Assembly: GCA_025345505.1 (NCBI GenBank) | Contig: JANVCC010000021.1 | Coordinates: 2,838,816 to 2,902,815 of the forward strand | DNA length: 64,000 nucleotides | Reading direction: 5' to 3' | Origin: Todiramphus chloris collaris | Lineage: Eukaryota > Chordata > Aves > Coraciiformes > Alcedinidae | Part shown: in pieces, positions 45,401-60,400 of the stretch | Layout: each line of letters begins with the position of its first letter | Numbering within the stretch: position 1 is the stretch's first letter | Program-made: the position numbers and the translations under genes | The notes under the pieces: generated by a model | What the model was told of the DNA's origin: nothing | The model's input: the letters and a program-made list of their open reading frames with translations, nothing else | The model's database searches: none

Positions 45401-48400
45401 AACACATTGTCCTCAATGGAAGGCAAGGTAGAGAACCTCTCATCAAAAGCTGGGAAACTAGACAGGCACATGGTGAATGTGGAGCAACGGATGGAGAAAT
45501 CAGAGGCCAGGACCCAAGTCTGTGAAAAAGAAATCGCTGAGAATAAATCTGTGACTAATATGATGGTTAAAATCTGCTGCTCTTTAGAGTGAAAAAAAGG
45601 AGATACTAGGGTTGAGGGAAATGAAGCCTAGAAAACATTCACATCTTGGGCATCCTGGCCATGGAATAGAGACCCCAAACTATGAATCTTGATTAACATA
45701 TGTTAATCTTCTAGCTTTAGAACATGAATGTTAAAGATGGCATGTATGTAGAGAAGTAATTGCTACTACCCAGAAAGGCTATCTCCAGTCTGGAGATCTA
45801 GGGGGAGAATGACAGCAAGTTTTAAATTTACAAGTTACGGGGTTTTTTGGATGAACTCAAACAAGAAAAAGAAAGTATTTCATAAAAGATTCAAGATTCT
45901 ATCACCACTAGATACTTGTCTAGCAATGCAGATCAAAGGCAGGAACCAGTATCACTAAAGAAATAATTTGGAAAAAAAACAAAAACAAAAACCCCAAAAA
46001 AAGAAGTGGCTGAAGCAGCAGAATTCAGTATTTGTCAAAAGTGATTCCTAAGGGTTTGGATTTTTATTTATTTTTTTTTTTAAATTCTTTGTTTTTTGTT
46101 TTCATTCAGAACTTTTTTTACTAATAAGCAAGACCTGGAGAAGGCAAATCAGAGAACAGCCTGAAAAGCGTGAAGCAGCCAAAAACTGAAGTGGGTTCCA
46201 TGTTGAAGCATGGATGTAAAAATATGCTCACGTTCAAAGTTGGTTCCAACTACTGTTTTATTTCATTTCTATTCAATACGTACACAAACAGGACAGCGTA
46301 TGTTTAACAGCCAAATTTAGCATTCTGTGGTTTTGATACTTTAGAAAAAGCACTTTTCCATGTGATACGTGTGCCTGCTGGGCCATATTTACCTCTGGCA
46401 CAGCACAATTAAATGCAGGCTGTGAAGTGTGTCACATACACCTTCTAAGATAGTGTGATGCTAGAAAAGCCTAACCTGAAATTCCACCTTTCCAGCTAAG
46501 ACCATAACTAAAGGCAATCTCTTTTCCCCAAAAGGAAGACAAGCCATGTACTTAGGAGAATGTAAGCAGAAACAACAGGTTGTGTTTTTTGTTGATAAAA
46601 CCATTGTACACGGAGATAAAAATTCACAGAGAGACTACAAAAATATTATGAACTGCAGCTAATGAGATAGAGACTATAAAAAGAGTGTTAGGAAAAAAAG
46701 CTTTCCCCAAAACAGTAGGTTGCACAACCAGACTAAGTATCAAGAAAGAAAGAGCTAGCTGCCTGCCTGGGTGCAAGCCAGTGAGACTCGATGGTGAAGT
46801 TAAAAGAAATGAATGTGTAGGTAGCCAGAAAAAAATGCTGCAGTAAGAAACAGAGTTTTTTTTTATACAAGGAGGCTGAAATCTGCTGTAGCCTTAAGCA
46901 ATAAATATAGAAGAGATACTACTGAATTTGTGATTCACAAAAGATATGCTAGACACCAGCTACACTTCTGGAATTTAACTGCCTCCCTCTCCAAACATCA
47001 CTTGGTTCTATGAAGCCACACCTCTCTCCAGTGTAAGGTCCTAATAAAAGTTACAAAGTCACTGTATAAAAGTGAACTACCAATAAATAGCTCGTGCTAC
47101 AGAAAATCCAGCTCTCTAAAAACCACAGCTATCCTTGTAACGCGCTTATAGACAGCACTGCAAACAACACAGCAGAAGCTGAGTCTGGAGCATCCTAAGA
47201 AGTCCTTAAAAAGTTAAAGGCCAGTGGGTTCCACAAACATACCTTCTACCTCAGTTTTGAAGTGTTCTTAAACTACTGCAAAAGACAAATAAAATGGCAT
47301 CACTTCCTGGAATAACTTGTTTCCAAAGGTCTTTGGAAACTGGCAGGTTTCTTGGTTTGGTTTTTTTAAAGTACTAACATTTCAGAAACAACCATGGAAG
47401 AACAACCTGTCTTTTTTGACCTCTTCTATCAACAAAATAACTCACTGAGGTGTAAATGTTACAATAATAGAACCCCTTACCACACGGTTGGTAGAAAGTC
47501 CGTATGCAAGGGGCAAAAGGAGAAAGTCAACTTCTGAATCTAAACTGAAATTCAACAGCAGCTGCCCCTTGCAGATGCACTTTCTATCAACCTCGTGGTA
47601 AAAAGTAAGCTTCAAGCTGATTAAGCAGACTGGAGGAGAAAAAAAAAAAGAGAAACTAGTTGCCAATGGTTAGTAACACACTTTCTCAGACTAAATGCAG
47701 TACAGGCAGTAGAGTAATAATGAAACTTGTTAATAAAGGTACGTTTTGTTTACATTAGTAGACTATTAACTTGAGGATAAAGAAAGTAAAAAAAAAAAAT
47801 TTATTACTGCAGGTAAGTAAGGAATTCTCAAACTACAACAGATGCCCTGGTTTTGAGGAAACAAAGTACTGGAGAGACAGAAGACGTGGCCGTTGCAGAC
47901 TTTCCAGAAACCTAAAAAGCTCTAAGGACCACCCAAATTCACTCCATGTACACAGAGACTGGACACAAAAAACTTCAAACAACCAATTTCTCACCGGCCA
48001 TGTGCTCTCTACTTTTATAGTAAAAAAATTTTAATAGCCTTTTCAAATTTTTTTTCTACCTCTTTTCCAGAACAGACTTAACTCAGAGCAAAGTGATCCA
48101 GGCAACCTTTCTTATGTTACAGAATTACTTGACATTTTATTTTATACTCAACCTCAATGAAAACCTAAATACTACTCTAAAATAAGTCACCCATACTGAG
48201 CAAAGCTAACTAACAAGAAGTCACAGTGGCATGTTATTACTGAGGCCACAGAGCACCATGCTCTACAAAGATATTTATCTTCTGAAATCCCTCACGTGGA
48301 AAAAAAAAAAGAAAAAAATAGGCACTGTGCACTCATTAATAACTTTAAAGAAAACTTCTTCAGTTAGAAAAGTTACAAACATCTAGACAAGCAAGTAAAC

Positions 48401-51400
48401 AGACTTACCTGTACCTGCCTTGCCATTCAATAGCTTATTCTGGTAATATTGCTGTTCAAGCTGAGGGTTTGCACCAGGGCGCAGTGGTACCCTTCCTGCA
48501 CCTCTGTTACTAGTCACAGCCACAGGTTTTCCTGGGGGAAAGAAATGCATGTGCTTAGAAGTCAAAACCTAGAATAGCTTACATCTCAATAACAGCACAA
48601 CCAGGGTAAGATGGTAAAAGATGTTTGCTTTTCTTTTTGTAATCTCTTTCAAGTGTGAAGGAGGAAAGAGCTATGAAAGCGACTGTGCATTGTGACTATG
48701 AATTTCTTCTCTTAATTGCAATTGTGTGTAAATTAAAAAAAAAGCTTTTAAGAGTGAAAAGAGGGCCACACTAGTTTGTCTTTAATAACATGTATAAGTG
48801 GAAGTTGTGCAACTTCACCCATGTCCTAATGATTTGTTGCTTTAGACACAGCAAATGCTGTAGGGGTTTTAAATACTTTATCGTGTTTATTAGATACCAA
48901 CAGACTCTGTTCCACTCGTTTAATTAACTGCACAAAATCAAACCTTTAGTAAACTTTTGACTTTGTGGTAATATCAACACCTCCATAATTTTTCTACAGG
49001 AAGCTAATTTATGCACTGAAAGTTCTGTCAGGCTTCCATGGAACAGAAAAAAATCTTAGCAGAAAAGTCCTGGGTCCTTTTTATTCCAGTAAAGGAATTT
49101 GAAACTTGTCAGGAAATAAAGTTCTAAAGACCCAACCATACCAGGAGTACCTTTGGACAGAAGAAAGCGAAGGAACTGTACGTACAGCTTACTCCTTCCC
49201 AAGGTCTGTGACAGCAGGGTGTCAAATGATAAGCACTGGGACAAATCTACTATTGACAAATCTACTGTGCATCATCAAAGTTTGGTGTTTGCACAGAATA
49301 ACCAGTATCTCAATGGCACACTTGTGAAAAAAAACCCCAAAACATCACAGAATCATAGAATGGTCAAGGTTGGAAGGGAGCTCTGGAGATCAGTGAGTCC
49401 AACTCCCCTGACAGAGCAGGGTCACCCAGGGCAGCCCACACAGGAACAGAGCCAGGGGGGTTGGAAAGTCTCCAGAGAAGGAGACTCCACAGCCTCTCTG
49501 GGCAGCCTGGGCCAGGCTCTGTCATCCACAGAAATCAAAACTTGCTAAGGAACTTCAATAACTTTTCCTGCGCCCTAAGGATGATCACACAACTCAGACT
49601 TCTAAATGCCAATTGAATTGCTTATCCTCAGGTCTTAGAGTACTTCATGTGTAAAAAGCTTAGATAGAAAAGGGAAGGGGAAGTAAACTTCCCTTGCAAA
49701 AGATGCATCAGGCAAAGAGACAATTAATTCTCAGCCTTGACCTTTCCACTTTTCTAGTTAAACGAAGCTCCTTACATCACGAAAATTATTAGGATATCTT
49801 CAGTACTCTAGACTTTGATCACCAGTTCTAATATGGTAGATTTTAGTCTCAGTAAGATGTACAATGGTATAGAGAATGGTTATTCCAGTTCTCACTTCTC
49901 TCTTCTTACTTTAGATACTCGAAAGAAGGCAACATGGAGAATTCCAGTTCTTTCTTCCACTTGCTTTTGGATTGTGAAAAAATAAGCAGGAATATGAAAG
50001 TTGCATGGTCTGACTATCAGGGATGCCAGGAAAAAACCCAAAAGATTAACATGCAAAGTTCCATTTCAGAAGTGTGTGAGTTTGGTTTTGTTTTTAAAGG
50101 CTTAACTGAGTGAACTGTAATGTGCAGAAGTAACTACTGACCTTTGAGATCTGGTCTATTCCGGATAGCCACAGACACAAAGAAGCAATCCATGTCCACG
50201 TGCATTATACAGCTCTGTGGCTTGGCTGAGCTCGCAACAGACACATTACCTGGTATGAAGATACACCAACAAAAAACACTTTGGTACTACTCACAGTTTT
50301 ACCACCTTAAATGATAAAGATTTTGGGGTTTTCTCACCAAGAAGATTTACATTTACAAAATTCTCATAGAAATGTGAACAAAAAATGTAGACAAACAGCC
50401 TAAACTTCAAAGTTTCTATTTTATTTTCTCACCATTAACACCTTCTACCTAGTAAATTCCCTCAACCCAAGGAGATTAATGCATGTTGTGAGAACTGAAT
50501 CTTTTCTTCACTGTTTACACTGAACCTGGAACAGAGAACTTTACTCCTTTCGTTCATCAATCAGAAAACTGCTCCAAAAGAGTTTAGCTGCACTAAGGGC
50601 TACCATTAATTCTTCAGGAAACACACCAAAATTAGTTTGAAACTTGTACCTACACTCATGCAAACATTCAGCAAAGATGAGCAAGACAGCTCCGTACTGA
50701 AAAACTGACATGCCTAAAGCACCAGAAATACTTGAACTAAGAGGTCAAGTCTTCATGTCTATGTTGCTGACCTACCAGAGGCTACACCTAACAACAAAAT
50801 GTTAATTTTAACAACACATAAGGTGTCACAGTGAAAAAAACACTTCAATACATCCAAGTGAATTGTTCTAACATCTGAGTTAATTACTGAGTAATCAGAA
50901 AGATGTTTTCCTGGTTTTTAATAATTTGCCATTTGAATTAATTCTTTCTAAACTAAGGACTGTCTCACAGAGGGCATATTTACAAATCAAGTCATCAAGT
51001 TAATGCTCAAGAAGCTGCTACTTGTCCACTGAAACACCCATAAAACTACTGAAATACTCTAGGCCAAATCAAAGAGAAAATAATATGTTGGGTTTTATCA
51101 TATTTAGATGGAAAAAATACCCATTAAAATAATTTATAAGCTAACATACTTTCTAAGGGGGGTGTCCTAGCACAAACACAAAATCAGTTATTTTGTTTAT
51201 CTAGCAGTCATTTCTTAGGTTGTGGTCATTCATCATCGAGCACATTTTCCTATGATCACAAGTGTGTATTTTTACAGCATGACAGAGTCAGAATCTCTTT
51301 GATGGTACAGAGCTAGCCTTTTAATTGAGTAAGGCTGCAAAATGAGAGATTCTAAAGATGAAAAATACTTTATCTACACTTGTAGCACTCTGCCTCTCAA

Positions 51401-54400
51401 GAATTGCAGAAATTCCTTCATTTTGGCCCTCAGTGTAATACCATCAAACATTTCTCTTCTGTCACAAGCTCGGTTCACAAGTCTCCTATGACACTGCTAC
51501 CCCTTCACACAGACCCAGAGGTATATAAAACTCTTACTAACACTAAAAAGTTTAGATTTGAGTTCACTTCCAAGTACTACTCATTTAAATTTTCACATTG
51601 AATTATAGCAGTGAAGTTTTTTCTTCTGGTTGGTTCCCCCCCCCCGCCTTTAGATTTTCACACAGCAACTACAGACTTGTGCATGTAGATAGATCTAGTA
51701 TTTCTTCCCCTTGATCAATCCGCGGATATTGGTAAAGTCAGGAACATTATTTGTACAAGGAAGAATTGACTATAGACCAGAGGATCACATTGAGTCACAC
51801 TTACGTTAAAAAAACCCAACCCAAAGCAAACCAAAGAAGCTGGATTCTTTTGTTGTCAGTGCATCACCGAGCTTTTCCAGATAGCCTGACAGTAATGGGA
51901 AGACTGAATACCAATGTACTTAGTTTCAGTCAGAAATATAATGTACAAACAAAGATATAAGGCACCTTCTCAACATAAACCTGCTTAAACAAGTATCTAC
52001 CTGTGTCAGTTTTAAGTGCAGACCTGCCTGCTTTCCACTTTTTTAATTTTTCCCTTCCTGGAAAGACACCGCTGTTTTTTCTCTGGAGGCTGTTGACAAA
52101 CTCTGTCAGTTCAGACTTCCACGTTGATATATGATGCAGTCTTGAGCGTGAATAAAAGCCAGAAATAAAACTACAATCTGAAGGTTTGGACGCAGGTAAG
52201 GAAGCTGCCTTGCCAGGAGTAGGTACAGAAGTGCTTTTTGTGCTTGAAGGCCCCTGAACAGTGGAGTGGTGAGCACCGTTTATTTTAGCATTACTGTGCA
52301 AAGATGAAGATGAGGATGAATTACTTATAGTCCTATGTGGATTCCACGAGAAGTCTGTATTTTTGTTGCTTTGTTGCAACTGCTGCATTGTGCAGTCTCT
52401 AAAGTCAACCATGCCTTTTTCAGTCTTCCCCTCCTCCTGCACAAGGCCTGGAGAGAGCCTACTTGCAACACAGTTGCCAGAGGGCACCAAGCAATCCTGT
52501 GTCTTTAAGGCACTGGTAGAAGTGTGTGTGTGTCCGTTAAAAATGGCAGTGCTGTCTTTGTGAGACTGAATCCCATTTTGTTTCCGCCCGGGAAGGATCT
52601 GCTCCAGCTCTGTAAATCCAAAATCATCATTTTCTTCTTCCTCTTCTTCATTCCAGCTGCTTATTCCATTGGCTGCAATCTCCTTTTCCATCTCACACTT
52701 TTTAATATGATTTCTGAAACAGATATGGTTATTTAATACCATGTAGTTTTTACGAAAGGCACTTTTACAGGTCATTTCAAGTGCTAAGTATTTATAGTTC
52801 TAATTGTTACCAGCACATACTTGAGTAGCTCCTCTATTTTCAAGACAATTACCTCAAACTCTGAGCCATGTCCTCTCAATGTCACAAAATCTCCTATTGC
52901 TCTCCAAGATTTCACAGATTTGGTGTGTCATTAATGCAGCAGTCCCAGGAGTTTACATGGGAATGACTAAAATCATGCTCACTTTAAAATAGCTGCTTCC
53001 AAGGCCTTTAATTTGATCAGCAGTCTCCAATTAAATAATTATTATCATTTGTTTGTTAACAGAACTGTACTATCATGCTGAAGGAATACGCAAACCATCA
53101 GGAGCTGTCTTGTTACCAAGAGATGTGATTTTCCTTACCTAGTTACAAACAAACAAGCAAAAAAGGAAAAAATATACACAGAAAACTTCTATTTTTTAGA
53201 AAATTATTTTAGATTAATGTGCTAGATTGGTTTTATCTTCTCTCAAGGAAAAATCTCTTTAAGCTCTATAAATCAAACACATTCTTAGCTTTTGACAACA
53301 ACCTGAACAAATGACTTTTTGTCTTTTAAGCATATAAAACTAAGGATTCTGCCACAATACGCAGCAATTTACATTTACTCTGACAGAGGAGAGGCAAAGT
53401 ATCCATTCAAAAAGTTAATTCTGTAAAAAAACCCTAAGTGGAATTAAAACCAAAGCCTTCAAAAGGTGTGCATACTCTTGATCTACTGGACAAAAGAATA
53501 CAACTGTCACTCCCAGCTCTCACACAGAATCACACACAGAATCACTCAGGTTGGAAAAGCCCCTTGGGATCATCATGTCCAACCATTCACCCTACTCTAC
53601 AAGTTCACCCCTAGACCATGTCCCACAACACCACATCCAAGGGATGGGGACTCAGCCCCCTCCCTGGGCAGCCCATTCCAATATTTCACTGCCCTTTCCA
53701 TGAAGAATTTTTCCCTAGTGTCCAGTCTAAACCTACCTTGTTTCAGCTTGAGGCCGTTCCCTCTGGTTCAGTCCCTAATCACCTGAGAGCAGAGCCCAGC
53801 ACCAGCCTCTCTACAATGTCCTGTCAGGGAGCTGGAGAGAGTGAGGAGGGCTCCCCTCAGCCTCCTCTTCCTCACACTAACCAGGCCCAGCTCCTTCAAA
53901 CGCTCCTCAGAGGATCTCTTCTCCAGCCCCTTGCCCAGCTCCGTTGCCTCCTCTGCCCCCGCTCCAGCTCCTCGAGATCTCTCTGGGACTGAGGTGCCCA
54001 AACTGGACACAGTGCTCGAGGGGAGGCCTCCCCAGTGCTGAGCACAGGGGGCAGTCCCCTCCCTGCTCCTGCTGCTCACACTGGTTCTGAGCCAGGCCAG
54101 GATGCCCTTGGCCTTCTTCTGCTGGCTTATGTTCATTTGCTTGTCTATTATAACAAAAAAAAAAAAAGCTAGCAATTTAAGTACACAAAAAAAATGTGGG
54201 AAATAATTAACTATCTGGTGTAACAATGAAACCAGAGACTGTGACAACAATTTGATTAGGATTATCACAGTCATCAATTACATTAAATATAATATTGTTA
54301 AGAGTTTTGTGGTTGAAAGTGGTATATCCAGTGGTACATATTTAGTATCAGTGGATAGGGCAGGCTTTTAAATTCATGCTTTTCAAACTAAACTGGTGTT

Positions 54401-57400
54401 CTCGGAAGTTTGAATAGTCTTCTTGTTTAAAAAACATTACCACTGCAGTAATAAGAAATGACAGTGATTGCACCACTCATGGTTTATAGCAAAAGTAATA
54501 CTGCTTTAGAATATTCATTCTGTAGCACTGGTTTTATTTTTCCTAAATACAGACAAGCCCCACTCATGAGGTAAAGTCTCCTCAGCATTATGCAGAGCTG
54601 GGTTTTAAGTAAATCAGCTGGGGAAGAACATCTAACACCATTACATGTCAAGAAGTAGAGCATCTAGTGGAAGAACACCTAACACCATTACAGGTCAAGA
54701 AGTAGAGCATCTAGTGGAAGAACACCCAAGACCATTACACGTCAGGAAGTAGAGCATCTAGTACAGTGTCCTTGGCCCAAATGACCTCCACGGGTCTCTT
54801 CCAACCTCAACCATTCTATACTTTTATGATTCTTGCCTCTGAACAAGAAGCACATCCTTCTGAAAAAGATGCAGGAACCCTCCAAAAAAAACCCGACAGA
54901 ACAGTCTGTTCAAATGGAAGGTTTCTCCTCAAATATCAATTTCTCTGACAGTTAAAAATTTTTCTGGTGCTTTCTGTTCTGTTTCTGACTCAAGGTGTTT
55001 TAGGAGAATATTTTATATTGCAATTGGATTTCATCATCTCTCTCACGCGTGACTTAAATGTTGGTGTTAGCACACAGTCTGCTGTGCCTTCATTTTTTGT
55101 TGGGGTTTTTTTAAGAAGCTGAAGAAAACAACTAGTATGCATTTCCAATTGTTCCTAGGTACCTTTAGCAAAACTAATCAAATCATACCTGCTTTTTGGT
55201 TTGGAAATAAAAACCTACTTTTCCAGTGTCACTGGTCAGAATCCTTTAATATATGTCTGTTGCTTCCACACAGATACAGTACATCCTAGGTCATGTGAAC
55301 AAACAAAGTGTGGTCCAAAGGCTAAAGACATGGCTTGGAGCCAAGGTAACTGTAGTTCTATCCTCAACTATGTAGCTATGCCTTATTTTTAAATTTCACA
55401 GTAATTTTAAATTTCATAATTTCATTTAAATTTCAGTGCCTCAGTGCTTCCCTCTTATAAAACTGAAATGAATTTTAATAACTCTATATAGTTACAAATC
55501 CAACCCCATTGTGGGTGAATGATTGGCATCTGCATTACAAGATCAGAAACACTTACACCCTGTTGAGATCTTTAGCTATATTGCTTGGACCTGGTATGGC
55601 ATCTTCAGGTTTGCATATGCTATTAAAGTTGAGACCTTTTTGAACACTTGACTGCTTGGTGTAAAGCTGATAGGGAATGTGCGAGAGGAGACGTCCAGCT
55701 TTAATGCTGAAACAAGAAAAAACAAGAGAAACAGATTACTATTTAAGACATTTAAACAAAACCCCATCCATCTCTGCTGAAAAATAACTCATGTACAACA
55801 AACTCTTACTTTGGTCGGTACCTTTTGCTGTTCTCCTGGATGTACCTGCCATTCCTTCCACAAGCCCTTTCCCACTACTAATGGGACTGAACTGGAAAGT
55901 AATTTGTGATGCGGTGACTGGTACTACAAAAGATATTTGCACAGTTGTGTTGGTCAGTTCTCTACATCCATTTCTCTTTTCAGATTGACACGAGTATTTA
56001 ATTTCAAAACCAAAATAAACAATGCCCAGTCAAAAATACCCTGGTGAGTAGTTCGGGTTATTCTAGCGGAACAATGCTCACTGGGCTCTTTCACTTGGAG
56101 CAATGCCAATGCCTGTGTTCCATCAAATCTGGGTAGAATTTGAAGGAGGTCAGCTAGAATGTAGTTCTCTATTAAAGAGGAACTATTTTTTCCATTCCAA
56201 AAGGACAATTAGCCTTTTTTTGTGAGAAAATTCACTAAAGAAGGCTAGACAGAAGGATAATTTCCAAACAGACCTTTAATAAATATCTACCACAATCATT
56301 CCAGTCCACTCTATCTCCCTCTTTCTCTTATTCCACCAAAACTACAATTATACTTCAGTAACTGATAATTCCTTAGGGAAGTTATGGACTTTGAAGTGTA
56401 ATCCTCTCAAAAACACACCACATGATTCAATCTCTCCACCCCAACGCCTGTTACTGGCAGTAGAGATAACAGCCTTCCTGGTCTACACCTCACCTCTTCT
56501 TGTTGAGCTCTGGGTCAGAGATGCTGAAACTTCTTTGAGCAGCAGAACTGCTCTCATACCAAAGAAACTTAATATTAGCATTCTTTTGAAGATACAATTG
56601 GATTCAAATTTTTAAAGGTAATTTAGCTTGGTGATAGAAACTGGTTTTCTGCTCTTCCCTACCTGAATGCTTTCTCTTGGAGATGTGCTTTTTAACAAGC
56701 TCAAATCTGTACTACTGTCAAGGGAGCTGGACAGTACAACAAAAGCCCTTAGGAGCTGTCTTGCTGCAATTAGAGAAGAACATAGTGGGGGATTGCATTT
56801 CCCAATTAGATAAATTAAAACTAGTTAGGCATATACATAGAGACCTGGTAAGGTTTCTATGGGAATGGGATGGTAAAAACAGCTCTAAAGCTATCAATTA
56901 AATATTGTTTGATACGTGACTATGTAGCATTCATAAAGGAAAATCATCTACACTAAATAAACACTGCCAGAGTTAGAAACACATCTGGTAGAGTTCCAAA
57001 GGTTTACTGTATAGCAAGTGGAGATGCAACAACTAAACTTTTACAAAGCCTGGTTGGATTGGTTCTCGTCTGACCGCGTGAACCTAAGTGCATAACCACC
57101 CAGGTAGTATTTCAAAATCACTACTGCAATTTCTAGATGATAAAACCCCACAGTTAAGAACTGGTTCATGCTAAGCTTTTAGCTACCGGAGTCACTGCAA
57201 CACTGAATCAATACACAGTTGGTTTGGGTTTTTATCAAACTGTATGAAGATGCAGAAACAGGAATCCTATTTTAGATGGATCATTCAGCATCGTTCCCCA
57301 TTTCACACTCCCTGGACCACAGAATTCATAATCACTAAAAAAGGAGGTTGGAAAGGACCTCTGGAAGTCTCTATCCCAAACACTGCTCAAAGGAGGATTA

Positions 57401-60400
57401 TGTTTGAAGTCAGATCAGGTGTCCCAGGGTTGCTCTCCAAGGGCAGAGATTCCACAGCCTCTCTAGGCACTTGTTCCACTGCTTACTTTCACTGGGAAAA
57501 ATATTTTCCTTATAATGTCAAAATTTTCTCTGCTGCAATTAGCAACTGTTGCCTCTTGTCCTCTTGCTGGCTCCACGCTCTCTGTAAACTCCACAGAGGT
57601 AAAAAAAGGACAGCAATTAGATCCCCTCCTTGTCTTCTCTCCAAGCAGAACAAAACCAGCTTCCTCGGCCTCCCACCCTACACCACATGTTCCAGGTCCC
57701 TGTTCATGTTGGTGGTTCTCCTCTGCGCTCACTCCAGCTTCTCAGTATCTTTCTGAGCCCAAAATCGGACACAGAGCTCCAGATGCAGCTTCAGAATTGC
57801 CAAATAGGTTGGAAGAATCCTTTCCCTTGGCCTGCTGGATATGGTCTTGCTAATGCAACCCAGTACACTGTTAGCTTTTATTTCCACATCTGAGCAACTG
57901 CTGTTCCATGGTCAACTTGCAGTCCACCAGGACCCTCAAGTGTCTTAGCCAGCGAGTCCCTAGCCCGTCCAGTTGAATGGAATGAATTCTGTCCCAAGTA
58001 CAGGACTCTGCATTTAACTCTGTTGAATGTCACAGAGTTTCTGCCACCCCATTCCTCCAGTTTGCTGAGACTCTCCACGTGCAGCCCTGCATTCCAGTAC
58101 CTCAACTGTTCCCGTCTATTCGCTGTCATCCACAAGCTTGCACAAGGTACTTTCCACTACATCACCTACGTGCATGTTGTTAATTAAGATATTAAACCAG
58201 CTTTCAGGATGGTATCTTCTGTAGTCTTCAGTGACTGTGAGGAAGCTGAGCACACTGCAGTTCCCTGGATCCTTCTTTGTTCCCTGAAGACAGGCATGAC
58301 ATCTGCCTTTTATCCAGTCTTCTGGAAAATCTCATCCGAGTGCCACCAATTTTCAAAGAGTGTGATGTAGCACTGGTATCAGCCAGCTGCTTCAACTCCC
58401 CTGGATGCATTCTATCTGGCACTGTAAGTTGTGTATGTCTTATCTCCTTAAGTGAGCCACAATTTACGCTTCCTATACCTTTGGTAGCATTTCTTCTCTC
58501 CAGACTTTGCTACTAGGCACGTGGGCCTTCAAGGCATGAATGCAGACCCTAAACACTGAAGAAATGGCAGCACTGAGCACCTCAACTCCTTCCATCTCCT
58601 TTCTCATGAGGCTGTCCCACTATTCAACAGCAGGCCTGCTGCATTTGCTTCCGATCCATCTGTAAAAGCCATCTCCTTCTGTGGCAAAGGAATGTGGCAG
58701 CTCTTCTGAAGGCTGCACCCTTTTAAGACTAGTAGTTTTTATTTATTCAAATACTTTGCATTCTGAATTCTCATCAGAAAAGCAAGTGCATTGTACAAGA
58801 CGAATTCTTTTGTTTTCCAGGGAAAATGATTTTACATGATTGTCTACAAATCTGTATTAGATTAAGACAGGTCTTTAAGAAGAACATTCACTCAAACCTG
58901 AAAATCAAAATAAGGAATCCAGAAATTCTACTGGTAGCTCTTTTTAGTGGCTCATTATCCTCAGCCTCTGAAAAGTGATTTTATTATAAATGTCAAAGAA
59001 TGTTTTTAAAATAAACACTCAGATTTGAAATTCCAGCTCTCAATTCACCTGAATTTATCTTTCACTAAACACTGTACAACCACCTTTCTAAGCTACCTCA
59101 TTGTGTTGTGTGTCTTTCAAATCAAGGAAGAGAGATTTAGAAAGGAGGTCTGCCTGCCAGTCTCTTTCATCTGTTGCAGAAATGGAGAGGTAGCAAAAAC
59201 ACACAAGGAGAGGAGCGCAGAAAGAATGATTTTGTTGCTAAAGCAACCACACATTACTCTGCAATACTAGATTTGCAACTACTGTTACCACAGGATCTCT
59301 CTGTGATGCTAATTAAACCAAAATCCTACAACTACACGCATTTAACAACAGGTTGATGAGAGTCTGACTTGAGACCATAGTTTAGAGAGTCCACGGGTCA
59401 GAATAGGCAAAGCTTTTAATGCAGCAATAACCTCCAGCATGCACCTTACCATCCTTGTGTAAGTCAATCTGAAACAGTTTATCTTACATAGTTCACGTGG
59501 CATATTCCAAATTATTGACATTTTTTGGTGGTTTACCTCAATGTCTTTTTTTGTGGCTTTCAAACAAACACCTGAAAAGAACAGCCTTTGTAAGAAATGC
59601 CATGGTAAGTTCATTCATCTTTGGAAAGCAGATAGATGCTCTAGTGATAAGCACCAAGAAAAGACAGGAATTAATTATTCATTCCATTATCAGTGAAGAA
59701 TTTGAGTCATGTGCAGTAAGGAAAAGGGTTAGAGAGACAAGAAGTGAAAAAAATAAGTCACTGAATTAGCAATTTGCAACCTGAACTCAATCTTTCTGTG
59801 AAGAGAATGTGGCAGGAACCGTAGTGAAAAAACGTGGCTTGTGATCATGTAATTAAAGACTACATCATAATGCGTGCATAAAATGAAATAAATCAGAGTT
59901 CCAGACAAATGACCTTTTCATTTTGGAACCTTGGATGACAAGACTGAAGATCTAACAACACTGCTTTACGAGTAATTTGTGACAGTAGGGTTTTTTTTTG
60001 GGGTTGATTCTTAACCAAAATAAAACAAACCCAAACACATCATATGGCACTAATGTGGTGTGCATGTGAATACTCAACAAATTTGCAACCTCTGCATCCA
60101 CTGCACTGATTTTCACCAACTGCTCCACTGAGAAGGACCTAATTTGGTATTCCACACACAGAAATGGGGTATTTAGCCAATGAGTGTTCTTCAGTACTGT
60201 TAATAGGAAGGGTTAAAAATGAGGGTGGTGTTGTTTAATTAGCTTTTATTCCAGATTCTGACACAACTCCTGTTCTACCAAGACAGTGAGTTCCCTGTCT
60301 CCTTGTGCCCAACCCCACGTGTCTGCCTACACTCAGTTCTTCTGACTTACTCTGCAGCGTAACCTTCCAAACCCAGGAGATGCAGAACCTGAACACAAGA

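Larger units (their letters stand above)
52714..55556 (-). other. REV1 intron with CR1 copies and a minisatellite
   Basis: 2.8 kb intron holding a CR1 (53,525-54,140), a three-copy 47-bp tandem repeat (about 54,618-54,764) and a CR1 3' tip (54,765-54,830). Confidence 0.65.

Noticed and set aside
53768-54277. 169-codon minus-strand open frame
   Set aside because: It crosses the edge of the CR1 at 53,525-54,140; the conserved part is CR1 3' sequence.
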